DNA of 64,000 bases from Oscillatoriaceae cyanobacterium Prado104 (GTDB lineage Bacteria; Cyanobacteriota; Cyanobacteriia; Cyanobacteriales; Microcoleaceae): contig JALOON010000032.1 of NCBI GenBank assembly GCA_025454405.1, positions 62,001 to 126,000 on the forward strand. The letters run 5' to 3'. Each line of letters opens with the position of its first letter. Position 1 is the stretch's first letter. This document shows positions 38,790 through 47,350 of this stretch, one piece after another. The notes under the pieces were generated by a model that made no database searches, was not told the DNA's origin, and saw nothing but the letters and a program-made list of their open reading frames with translations. A program made the position numbers and the translations under genes.

Positions 38790-39014
38790 ATGCTAGAAGT
38801 AGGCTGGTTTTCAACCAAATTACTGTTAAAAGGAAAACTGCTGCGCAACCCCGGCTACTTTGCACGGGACGTAGCGATCGGCATTGCCCTCGGCACGGGG
38901 CTGCTGGTGGGATTGAATAGTTTAGAAGCGCCTCTGTGGCTGGCGATCGCGGTTTCCAGCCTGGTGACTGGCAGCTTGATGCCTTTTTTGTTGAAAGACG
39001 TGAAAATGCAATAA
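38790..39014 (+). CDS. Small membrane protein B of the extended hyp operon
   Basis: A 74-residue protein with two hydrophobic stretches (DVAIGIALGTGLLVGLNSL and LWLAIAVSSLVTGSLMPFLL). TTAGGAGAAC precedes the ATG by about eight bases. It parallels the second small gene of the Nostoc extended hyp set. Function unknown. Confidence 0.75.
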   Translation: MLEVGWFSTKLLLKGKLLRNPGYFARDVAIGIALGTGLLVGLNSLEAPLWLAIAVSSLVTGSLMPFLLKDVKMQ

Positions 39015-39323
39015 TCCCAAAAGAGCGGACTGAAGTCCGCACTACAAACATTTTTGATTGCTGCCGATCGACTGGAAGCGATTTGACATTTTCCCGCGCT
39101 AAATCTCTCGATCGAAATACAGGTTTTCCCCAATTACTCCCTTCAGTCCTAAAAGACTGTGTACTTCTTTCTTCTTCTTCTTCTCTTCGCGTTCTTCGCG
39201 CCTTCGCGGTTCGTTCAATACAAATTCTTCAGGTGCGAAGGGAGTAATTTTGAGATTTCCTGGTAATTCCCTTGGGGAATATAGATTGTTAATCCAATTT
39301 TGATAAAGCGGAGAGGCTAACAA
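39015..39323. other. Intergenic region
   Basis: About 310 bases: a GGACTGAAGTCCGCACTAC half-hairpin just after the gene, then CTTCTTCTTCTT and GCGTTCTTCGCGCCTTCGCGG runs. No gene seen. Confidence 0.5.
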
Positions 39324-40163
39324 ATGGTTCAAGTTTTACCGCAGATCGCTTCGACCCAGGAAACACTGGAAGAGTTAGTGAATCAAATCGGGCGCTATGA
39401 AGCGATCGTCTCTGCTTGGGACGATTCGCAACAAGCAGTAGTAATGGGTTTGAAAGGGGCGATCGAAGCCTTGCACAAAGAAGCTTTGACTCGCTTGATC
39501 CGCACCGTGAAACAGGAATCAATAACCGCGCTGCGGCAAGCAGCCGAGGACGAAGTAGTCTATGGCTTGCTGCGCTACCACGAGTTGATTAAGCCGCCCC
39601 TCAGCCAACGATTGCAGCAGGCTCTAGCGGAAGTGCGCCCCAGTTTGCACAGTCACAACGGCGATGTTGAACTGGTAGCAGTCCGCCTGCCAGATACGGT
39701 AGAAGTCAGGTTTACCGGGACTTGCAGCCACTGCCCGGCCTCTACTCTCACCCTCTCGGATGGAGTAGAACAAGCTATCAAACGCCACTGCCCGGAAATT
39801 CTCTACGTGGTAGCAGTCAGCACAGAGGTTGCAACCCCTAGCGCCAGCAGTCCAGAAGATCCGGCCTGGCGGCTGGTTACGTCCGTGGCAGAAATTCCCG
39901 AAGCAGGCGTGCTGGATATCAAACTGGAAGGCAAACGGTTGCTGCTGAGTCGATCGGGCGCGCAGGTAAGCTGTTTTCACGATGCTTGCACCCATCTGGG
40001 GCGGTCGATCGCGGCTGGCGCAGTCAGCAACGGCCTGTTGACATGTCCCGAACACGGCTTTCAGTACCGCCTGACAGACGGCGCATGCCTGACTGCCCCC
40101 GAAATGCCCCTGCAGCGTTACCCCGTGCGAGTCGAAAACGGTAGAGTTTTCGTTCAACTATGA
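39324..40163 (+). CDS. NifU-like/Rieske fusion protein
   Basis: A 279-residue protein. Residues 1-90 are helical and unassigned; residues 90-165 are a NifU C-terminal (Nfu) domain with the cluster motif CSHC (134-137); residues 180-279 form a Rieske [2Fe-2S] domain with Cys222-X-His224 and Cys241-X2-His244, spaced as expected. This combination matches alr0692-type proteins in the extended hyp operon, proposed to help place Fe-S clusters in the hydrogenase small subunit. It overlaps the NHL gene as ATGA. Confidence 0.88.
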   Translation: MVQVLPQIASTQETLEELVNQIGRYEAIVSAWDDSQQAVVMGLKGAIEALHKEALTRLIRTVKQESITALRQAAEDEVVYGLLRYHELIKPPLSQRLQQALAEVRPSLHSHNGDVELVAVRLPDTVEVRFTGTCSHCPASTLTLSDGVEQAIKRHCPEILYVVAVSTEVATPSASSPEDPAWRLVTSVAEIPEAGVLDIKLEGKRLLLSRSGAQVSCFHDACTHLGRSIAAGAVSNGLLTCPEHGFQYRLTDGACLTAPEMPLQRYPVRVENGRVFVQL

Positions 40164-41371
40164 ACACCCCAATTAGTGTTAAACCGATTTCAGCACTCAA
40201 GCGTCCCGGTACGGACTCGCCTGCATCGCTGCTGGCTGCTTCAGGTGCGGCGGTTATTTTAGGAGGCAGCAGCGACTTGTTGCAGGTGGCGGTGCCCGTC
40301 GCACCGACTGCTAGCACCATGTTCGGGCCGCGGGGCGTTTGTCTGACTCCCAACGGATCGCTGTGGGTGGCGGATACGGGGCATCACCGGTTGTTGGGCT
40401 GGCGGCAGTGTCCGACTGCGGACGGGCAGCCTGCAGATTGGGTCATCGGACAGCCGGATTTCGATCGCGAAGGGCAAAATGCTAAAGGTGCGATCGGACC
40501 TGCCACTCTCAGCGTCCCCACGGGCATCTGTGCCTGCGGGGACGGCTTAGCGGTTGCCGATGCTTGGAATCACCGGGTTTTAATTTGGCAGCAAATCCCG
40601 CAGGATAGCAACGTTCCGGCGGATCTGGTATTGGGTCAAGCTGATTTTAGTCAGGGCGAACCCAACCGGGGAACGATGGATGCTGGGGCCGATCGACTGC
40701 ATTGGCCTTACGGGGTGTTCTACCATGAGGGCAAACTGTTTGTGGCAGACACGGGCAACCGGCGAGTTTTAATTTGGAACGAATTACCTGTGGCAAACGG
40801 GCAACCCGCCGATTTGGTGTTGGGTCAAGCCGATATGAATTCGCGCCACGAAAACGGCGGCGGCACTCCAACGGCATCAAGCATGCGTTGGGGACACGCT
40901 TTGGCTGTGTGGCGGGGCAATTTGGCGCTTGTCGATGCGGGCAACAATCGGGTGATGCTTTGGGAGGGCATTCCGGCGGAAAATAATGCGCCCTGTGCGG
41001 TGGTTTTGGGACAGACAACGTTCGATCGGGCGGACATCAACCAAGGCAATTATTATCCGAGTGCGGGTACGCTCAATTTACCCTATGGAATTGCGGCAGC
41101 AGACGACTGGCTGCTGGTGTCGGATACGGCAAATTCGCGACTTTTGGGCTGGCACTATCGATCGGATCTGACTTCACTCCAAGGTGTGGAAGCGGATGCT
41201 TTGGCGGGGCAGGTGGATTTTCAGAGTAAGGGCGAAAACCGATCTTACGGATTGCCAGCGCGGGATAGTTTCTGCTGGGCTTACGGGCTTCAGGTGCAGG
41301 GAGAGATCGTGGCGATCGCGGATTCTGGCAACAATCGGGTTTTATTATCTGCAATTAATCGCATAAATTGA
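40160..41371 (+). CDS. NHL-repeat protein of the extended hyp operon
   Basis: A 403-residue beta-propeller: repeated units LWVADTGHHRLLGW, LAVADAWNHRVLIW, LFVADTGNRRVLIW, LALVDAGNNRVMLW, LLVSDTANSRLLGW and VAIADSGNNRVLLS, each followed by DLVLGQADF-like segments. It corresponds to the alr0693-type NHL gene. It starts in the stop of the NifU-Rieske gene (ATGA), so they are coupled. NHL propellers usually bind protein partners or act as scaffolds; the target here is unknown, but the neighbourhood suggests HupS/HupL assembly. Confidence 0.88.
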   Translation: MNTPISVKPISALKRPGTDSPASLLAASGAAVILGGSSDLLQVAVPVAPTASTMFGPRGVCLTPNGSLWVADTGHHRLLGWRQCPTADGQPADWVIGQPDFDREGQNAKGAIGPATLSVPTGICACGDGLAVADAWNHRVLIWQQIPQDSNVPADLVLGQADFSQGEPNRGTMDAGADRLHWPYGVFYHEGKLFVADTGNRRVLIWNELPVANGQPADLVLGQADMNSRHENGGGTPTASSMRWGHALAVWRGNLALVDAGNNRVMLWEGIPAENNAPCAVVLGQTTFDRADINQGNYYPSAGTLNLPYGIAAADDWLLVSDTANSRLLGWHYRSDLTSLQGVEADALAGQVDFQSKGENRSYGLPARDSFCWAYGLQVQGEIVAIADSGNNRVLLSAINRIN

Positions 41372-41447
41372 ATCGCGTTCGATCGAACTATTTCGATAAA
41401 AAATTCCAGGCAATTCAATGACATAAATTACCATAATTCCTGTAGGG

Positions 41448-41499
41448 TTCAAGGTAGAAGTCGAATGACGAGCGAAGCACATTCGACTTCTACCTTGAA
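41448..41499. repeat. 20-bp perfect inverted repeat
   Basis: TTCAAGGTAGAAGTCGAATG (41448-41467) and its exact complement at 41480-41499, with a 12-base loop. It is flanked by TGTAGGG/GGGTTCACCA, as in a related segment near 38070. It lies just past the NHL gene and could end its transcript, but no T-run follows. Confidence 0.88.
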
Positions 41500-41617
41500 A
41501 GGGTTCACCAACAATCTTTAACGATCGCCAAAAATCTCAAAAACCCGCCCCACCCCACCAACGATCTTTAATTACCACCACTACACGATAAATCTTTTAA
41601 CCAAACCTTCAAGGGAT

Positions 41618-41980
41618 TTAAGGTAAAGGTAAATAAGCAATTCGATCTTGATATTCATCATTTTCAGAAGCGAGGGCAGCTAAAATCAATTCTTCAAGGT
41701 TTTCGCCAATACTCAAATTAGGATTGAGTATAAAAATTCCCGGTATATGGCGACCTAGAGCCATATGGTCTGTCAAATGAACTGGCATCGAAGTACGGTT
41801 ATTAGTCACAAGCACAAATTGATGTTCTTCGCACCAGCAAAGAATTTCTGGATCGAGCGTGCCTTTGGGCGGTGTTTCGGTTTCTCCTACCACTTTGATG
41901 ACGATCTCGGGTTCTCGCAGTCTAATTTGATTGGGATAGAGAGGATTCACATTTTCATCAATTAGATATGTCAGAGTCAT
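41618..41980 (-). CDS. DUF5615 PIN-like protein
   Basis: A 120-residue PIN-like nuclease-type protein (LIDENVNP near the N-terminus carries the acidic residues; LVTNNRTSMPVHLTDHMALGRHIPGIF in the middle). DUF5615 genes are regularly paired with DUF433 genes as a probable toxin-antitoxin module. It follows the DUF433 gene by 7 bases. Neither activity has been shown. Confidence 0.8.
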   Translation of the reverse strand: MTLTYLIDENVNPLYPNQIRLREPEIVIKVVGETETPPKGTLDPEILCWCEEHQFVLVTNNRTSMPVHLTDHMALGRHIPGIFILNPNLSIGENLEELILAALASENDEYQDRIAYLPLP

Positions 41981-41987
41981 CAGCTTG

Positions 41988-42317
41988 TTATTTTGCTTGT
42001 CTTGCGGCTCTCAATTGTCGAAGTTTTTCCGATACGGGTGGAGGGTTGAGGCGCTGTTGTTCTCTCATTTTGTGACCGTGTTCTATCCAATTTTTTAGGT
42101 AATTGCCGATCGCTTCTTTGTTTTGCAGGTAATAGAGAATTGTAGCATAGACTTGTTCTAAGGTTAGTGAGGGGTAGGTTTGGGCAATTTCCTCTGGAGT
42201 GCAACCGCGATCGATGTATTCATAAAGGATGGTTTCGATACCGACGCGCGTTCCTTTGAGCCGAATATCATCGGGGGTCAAAAAGTTGAAATAATCTGTT
42301 ATTTGGGATGTTGGCAT
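41988..42317 (-). CDS. DUF433-family protein
   Basis: A 109-residue protein; the N-terminal part (DDIRLKGTRVGIETILYEYIDRGCTPEEIAQTYPSLTLEQVYATILYYL) is a DUF433 winged-helix/antitoxin-like domain, and the C-terminal part is basic and helical. It is the presumed antitoxin partner of the DUF5615 gene downstream. Confidence 0.82.
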   Translation of the reverse strand: MPTSQITDYFNFLTPDDIRLKGTRVGIETILYEYIDRGCTPEEIAQTYPSLTLEQVYATILYYLQNKEAIGNYLKNWIEHGHKMREQQRLNPPPVSEKLRQLRAARQAK

Positions 42318-42465
42318 AGGTTAGATCTCCATCAAGTTGATTCTTTTTATGTTTTTAAGAGCGACAATCTCCCTAGCTCTCGATCTTAGCTCGCAATGAC
42401 ACGTTTTGCTAAGCGAACCGTATTGAGATATAATTGAGTTTTAGCACAACACAAATCATTGTCCT

Positions 42466-42696
42466 ATGAAAACCATTGACAAAAGTCAATTAACAGCTCA
42501 ATTACTAGAATTTTTGCAAATTGTCGAGCTAGAAGGCGAAGAAATCATAGTAATGGATGGAACCAAACCAGTTGTCATAATTTCCCAATATGAAAAGACT
42601 CTTTCAACTGAAGAATTATTTAAGGATATGCGGGGGAAAGTAAAATATTTTGAAGACTTAACTGCGCCAACAACTGAAGAATGGCAGGAAGTATGA
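42466..42696 (+). CDS. Antitoxin of the Phd/YefM type (orphan)
   Basis: A 76-residue antitoxin-like protein (DKSQLTAQLLEFLQIVELEGEEIIVMDGTKPVVIISQYEK) with an acidic C-terminal toxin-binding part. Its last codons overlap the ATG of a toxin gene as ATGA, but that gene is broken after 27 codons. It may be a remnant. Confidence 0.75.
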   Translation: MKTIDKSQLTAQLLEFLQIVELEGEEIIVMDGTKPVVIISQYEKTLSTEELFKDMRGKVKYFEDLTAPTTEEWQEV

Positions 42697-42776
42697 CTGT
42701 TGTCCTCGATACCTGCGCTCTCATTTGGTGGAGTTTAGATCCAGACCGACTTTCTCAACCTATAAAATATATTTGA
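42693..42776 (+). pseudogene. Truncated PIN-domain toxin (VapC type)
   Basis: 27 codons: MTVVLDTCALIWWSLDPDRLSQ followed by a few unrelated residues and TGA. The first acidic residue of the PIN active site (VLDTCALIWW) is present, but everything after the first helix is missing. The break joins a fragment of another gene on the opposite strand. Confidence 0.75.
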
Positions 42777-42920
42777 TTTTGATTTCTTTTTTCCCAATGC
42801 CGTGTGCTTCGTACCAGTGTAGCTCAGCTTCGCAGGCTGTACCGTCAGTCAGGATAATTGTGGCAATTCCTTTGAGTTTTCTCCAACGTCCGTTGCCATA
42901 ATTTTTCTGCAGCAGCCAAC
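42755..42920 (-). pseudogene. 3' fragment of a small conserved cyanobacterial gene
   Basis: The minus strand reads NYGNGRWRKLKGIATIILTDGTACEAELHW then YEAHGIGKKEIKI and a stop at 42755. This resembles the end of small cyanobacterial proteins ending AELHWYEAHGIGKKEIKIK. There is no start upstream; the frame overlaps the caspase-type fragment. Confidence 0.5.
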
Positions 42921-43226
42921 ACCCGAATCCACAATTGTTTAGCCAATTCTAGATTTTTGTTAACTTCAACCCTGTAAGCATCATTTTTGAGCGTAGCAAT
43001 ATCAGCTAATGTGGCGTATTTCGGCAAAAGAATTAGGTGAGATTTTTCAATCGGTTCGGCAATAGTGAGAGGTGTTTGCTTGGGTTTCCCACATTGGCGA
43101 TTGAGTTCGGGTACTCGATGGATTAAATATTGATTCAATCGTTCAACAGTCGCACATTTACTTTGAGCCCCCAATCCTTCTAATAACGCACAAGTAAAAG
43201 CACCTTGTTGTAAATCCTCAATTTCG
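42845..43226 (-). pseudogene. C-terminal fragment of a caspase-family gene
   Basis: The minus strand encodes YEIEDLQQGAFTCALLEGLG, then CATVERLNQYLIHRVPELNR and SHLILLPKYATLADIATLKN, typical of the C-terminal half of cyanobacterial caspase-family (peptidase C14) proteins. The catalytic His/Cys part is missing and the 5' side runs into an unrelated sequence. Not functional. Confidence 0.6.
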
Positions 43227-43228
43227 TA

Positions 43229-43400
43229 TTATCTAATTCTGCCAGATACAAACCCCAACGATCGCGATAAATTGTACCGCAAATCTCGATCGCCCCCGAT
43301 CCCTTCAAGTCGATCGTTCCAAATAAAACGCAAGTTTTTACTTAGATCGCGGCGCGGGTTCTCGCATATTAGATCCGCCTAGGGCGTATTTTCAAAGTCT
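43229..43400. other. Unassigned junction sequence
   Basis: Short open stretch on the minus strand (TCVLFGTIDLKGSGAIEICG) with no start or stop context. Probably another gene fragment; not assigned. Confidence 0.3.
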
Positions 43401-43404
43401 TCGA

Positions 43405-43530
43405 TCCCCCCCAGCCCCCCTTAAAAAGGGGGGAGCAAGAGTATTAAATTCCCCCTTTTTTACCCCATTAAACATGGGGAGAAACACTCTTAAAGTCCCC
43501 CTTCTTAAGGGGGATTTAGGGGGATCTGAA
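43405..43530. repeat. CCCCCTTAAGAAGGGGG repeat upstream of hypF
   Basis: GATCCCCCCAGCCCCCCTTA, AAAAGGGGGG and a terminal AAGTCCCCCTTCTTAAGGGG hairpin; same family as 4590-4880. Confidence 0.85.
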
Positions 43531-43558
43531 TCTGAAGGGGCAGTTGCCAAAATCAGCT

Positions 43559-43643
43559 CAAAAATAAAGGAAAAATAAAATCGCGATCGCCCAGCATAAA
43601 AAAAGATTTAAGCTGTAAAATACGATACAAATCATGACAAATT
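43559..43643 (+). promoter_or_regulatory. Shared upstream block, copy 2 (hypF)
   Basis: 85 bases matching 36675-36759 at about 70% of positions; contains GCGATCGCCC, a GCATAAAAAAA run, GTAAAATACGATACAA. It ends about 150 bases upstream of the hypF start and may form the hypF promoter/operator. Confidence 0.5.
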
Positions 43644-43794
43644 CAATCCTAACAATTGGGATTCAACAATTGACGATCGCTGCTCAAACCCACAAGAAAA
43701 ACTTAAATAATGCTAAAATAAACATAGTTAATAAAGAGAAAAGGAAAAGATAAAAGGATCGCGATCGAATCTCGAATTTCAGCGCCACATATTT

Positions 43795-46471
43795 ATGACA
43801 CCCAACAACGCTCCATCCAGTTCGATCGCCCCGACGCCCCCCGCACCCGATCGAGAGGCAAAAATTGCTGTTGCCATTCGGGTACGGGGAACCGTGCAAG
43901 GGGTAGGATTTCGCCCGACGGTGTACCGGCTGGCCCGCGAGTGTCAGTTGCTGGGCACCGTTGGCAACGACGGGGCAGGGGTATCGATTCAAGTTGTGGG
44001 GCAGCGAGGCGCGATCGAGCGATTCCTGCAGCGCCTGCAAACCGAAGCACCGCCCCTAGCAAGGATCGAAAACATCACCCAACAAGTTTTAGAGATTGAC
44101 TCGGGTATTGACAATTTCACCGATTTCTGCATTGCGCCCAGCCTCGACACCCCGGCGCGCACGGAAATTGCACCGGATGCAGCCATTTGCCCGCAATGCT
44201 TGGCCGATATCTTTGACCCCTTCAGCCGCTTTTACCGCTATCCCTTCACCAACTGCACCCACTGCGGCCCGCGCCTGAGCATTATCAAAGCAATTCCCTA
44301 CGATCGCGCCCGCACCAGCATGGCGGCATTCCCGATGTGTCCGACTTGCCAGCAGGATTACGAGGATGCGGGCGATCGGCGCTTCCACGCCCAGCCGGTT
44401 GCTTGCCACAAGTGCGGGCCGAAAGCCTGGTTGGAAAGAACCGACGGACGGGCGATCGTTGCCGATATGTTTTCCATGCTGGATGAGGTAGATGCTGCCT
44501 GCACGCTGCTGCAACGCGGCGAAATTGTTGCCATCAAAGGCATCGGAGGCATCCATCTCGCCTGCGACGCTACCAACGAAACCGCAGTTCAAACCCTCAG
44601 AAAGCGCAAGCACCGCGATCGCAAACCCTTTGCTCTGATGGCGCGAGATGTGGCAATTATCGAACAATATTGCTCGATCGACGATGCCGAACGCGAGTTG
44701 TTACAAAGTCCCGCAGCGCCGATCGTCCTGTTGAAAATTAAGCATCAATCCCCAGGGGGAGAGGGGGAGAGGGGGAGAGAGGGAGAGGGGGGGAGGGGGA
44801 GAATTTCTGCAGTCGCTCAAATTGCTGGCTCGATCGCCCCCGATCTCAACGTGTTGGGTTTCATGTTGCCCTACACTCCGTTACACCATCTAATATTGCG
44901 GCGGATGAATCGCCCGATCGTCCTTACTAGCGGCAATCTGAGCGATGAACCTCAGTGCATTGACAATACAGAGGCGCGACAAAAATTAGGCCCAATTGCC
45001 AATTATTTTTTATTGCACGATCGCGACATCGTAAATCGCGTCGATGATTCCGTAGCGCGCATCGCCGGCGGGCGGGTGCAAATCCTGCGCCGCGCCCGAG
45101 GCTTTGCACCCGCCCCGATGCGCTTGCCTGCGGGATTCGAGCAAGCTGGGCCGATTCTGGCAATGGGAGGCGAACTCAAAAATACTTTTTGCTTGCTGCG
45201 AGAGGGACAGGCAATTCTCTCCCAACACCTCGGCGATTTGGAAAATGCAGCGGCTTTTGAGGCGTATCAAGACACGTTGAATTTGTACTTGAATTTATTT
45301 GAGCTTGAGCCCGCAAAGATTGCCGTTGACTTGCATCCAGAATATTTATCCACAAAATTGGGCAAAGAATTAGCAACCGACATTGCGATCGAGCCGATCC
45401 AGCACCACCACGCCCATATTGCCGCCTGCATGGCAGAAAATCAATTGCCGATCGACACTGCACCAGTTTTGGGCATTGCCTTAGACGGATTGGGCTACGG
45501 CGCGGATGGCACGCTTTGGGGCGGCGAGTTTTTGCTGGCAGATTACCGCCAATTTGAACGTTTGGGCTACTTGAAACCAGTAGCAATGCTGGGCGGCGAA
45601 CAAGCAATTTATCAGCCTTGGCGCAATACCTACGCTCACTTAAAGGCTGCCGGCGCTTGGACTCAGTGGCAGCCGGATGAAACGCTGGAATTGTTTGGAT
45701 TTTTGGCAAAACAACCCCTGGCAACGTTCGATCGACTGCTAGCAACTGGCATGAATTCACCGCTAGCATCATCTTGCGGGCGGTTATTTGATGCCGTAGC
45801 CGCAGCCTTAGGAATTTGTCGCGATCGCAGCAGCTACGAAGGACAAGGCGCGATCGCCCTAGAAGCAATGGCTGCCGAATATCTGTCCGCCCAACCAGAA
45901 GCCTCCTGCGAGCCCTATCCCTTTTCTATCGCCTGTGCAAAGGAGAGTGGGAGAGTGGGAAAGGTGGACTGTAGGGGCGGTGCCCCCGTGCCCGCCCCGA
46001 GAGGGGAAGAGGTGGACTGTAGGGGCGGTGCCCCCGTGCCCGCCCCGAGAGGGGAAGAGGATGCCCAATCCCCAATGCCCAATCCCCAATGCCCAATCCC
46101 CAATGCCCAATCCCCAATCCCCAATTCCCAATTCCCCATTCCTGTTAGATCCCAGTCCCATGTGGCGTGCTTTGGTTGCAGATTTGCAGCAGGGCTTGTC
46201 CGAAGCGGAAATTGCGGCTCGCTTTCATGTCGGATTGGCAAGGGCGATCGTCCAAATGACCGATGTTTTGCACCACCACCACCCATTTACCCATGTTGTT
46301 CTCACGGGCGGCGTTTTCCAAAATCTCGTGTTGCACCAACAGGTAACTCAACGGTTGACTGCAATGGGACTGACAGTTTTATCTCATTATCTAGTGCCGC
46401 CCAACGATGGCGGATTATCTCTCGGACAAGCCGCGATCGCCGCCGCCAGAACAATTGTTCGTCAGAAATAA
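43795..46471 (+). CDS. hypF: HypF carbamoyltransferase, frameshifted in a repeat insertion
   Basis: HypF forms the carbamoyl unit from which the CN ligands of the NiFe site are made. Domains in order: acylphosphatase ([19 protein letters not shown]), two zinc-finger pairs ([11 protein letters not shown]...[14 protein letters not shown]...CHKC), YrdC-like and Kae1-like ([13 protein letters not shown]). The ATG frame is open from 43795 to 46485, but after about residue 710 it enters [12 protein letters not shown] and [12 protein letters not shown] repeats and its last 100 residues are nonsense. The true C-terminus ([16 protein letters not shown] ... GGVFQN ... [12 protein letters not shown]) is in another frame, up to 46471. 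It is a broken gene, or needs a frameshift or has a sequencing error. Another in-frame GGAGAG-type insert is at 44750-44810. Confidence 0.85.
45948..46142. repeat. Intergenic-type repeats inside hypF
   Basis: Two 51-bp tandem copies of GTGGACTGTAGGGGCGGTGC, CCCCGTGCCCGCCCCGAGAG plus GGGAAGAG, then about nine CCCAATCCCCAATG-type units. The GGGGCGGTGCCCCCGTGCCC unit matches, inverted, the intergenic repeat at 49935-49965. The hypF reading frame changes somewhere inside this tract. Confidence 0.9.
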
Positions 46472-46485
46472 TCGGCGGTGCGTAG

Positions 46486-46890
46486 CTGAGGCTTGAAACT
46501 CGATCGCCCGCTCGACGGCTTTACATTGCAAAATTGTCCGCAAAATGCAAAATTTTGGTTGTTTTCATTAAGAAAAAATGCAGATTTTTTTCCATATTGT
46601 AATGCGCTAAATATGCTATTATAATACGTAATTGTTCGCAGTGAAGACTTTAATCTTAGGATTTTGCGGACTGAAGTCCTCACTACAAACATAAGAATAA
46701 TCCGATCGCGATCGCGCGGACATAATACCAACAGGTGTAGGTTTTCCGCACGAGAAAAGGTGGCAAGAACATCGACCTTTTCAATTGTCAATTCACAGCA
46801 GATAAATAACCTTCGCGATCGGGAACGCTCGCACTCTCTAATAATCTTCGCGAGTTCTGACGCTCGCACTAGCAACTATCAAATATCAAT
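46486..46890. other. hypF-hypC intergenic region
   Basis: About 400 bases. Contains a GTAGTG-type hairpin (about 46633-46690) and two GAACGCTCGCACT / GACGCTCGCACT segments. No gene seen; hypC may have its own promoter here. Confidence 0.5.
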
Positions 46891-47160
46891 ATGTGTTTAG
46901 GAATTCCGGGTCAAATAACAGAAATTACCGACGCAACTTGCAAACTTGCGATCGTGAATATTGGTGGCGTGAAACGTCAAGTGAATATTGCCTGCATTGT
47001 AGACGAAGACCATCCCGTTGAGTCTTGCGTTGGCGATTGGGTATTAGTTCACGTGGGGTTTGCGATGAATCGAATTGCAGAAGAAGAAGCAGCCCAAACC
47101 CTCGAACTGCTTGCAGAAATAGCGCGATCGCAAGAGCAAGTATTGAACCTCAACGCTTAA
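46891..47160 (+). CDS. hypC: Hydrogenase maturation chaperone HypC
   Basis: An 89-residue HypC. The N-terminal MCLGIPGQI places the essential Cys2 that binds the Fe(CN)2CO unit; VGDWVLVHVGFAMNRI is the conserved OB-fold core. It carries the iron part from HypD to HupL. Confidence 0.95.
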   Translation: MCLGIPGQITEITDATCKLAIVNIGGVKRQVNIACIVDEDHPVESCVGDWVLVHVGFAMNRIAEEEAAQTLELLAEIARSQEQVLNLNA

Positions 47161-47350
47161 ATCGATCGCATTATGCAATCCCAAATGCAGACAAACTACC
47201 CTGCAAAATCCCTTCCTTCCCTCTTCCCTTCGCGCCCTTCGCGTCTTCGCGGTTCAATAAAAAAATTATTAAAGCAGTTTCGATCTTCCTTCTTCCTTCT
47301 TCCTTCTTCCTTCTTCCTTCTTCCTTCTTCCTTCTTCCTTCATCTTAATT

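Noticed and set aside
44089..44667. Long minus-strand frame over hypF
   Set aside because: Mirror of the hypF coding strand; no motif of its own.
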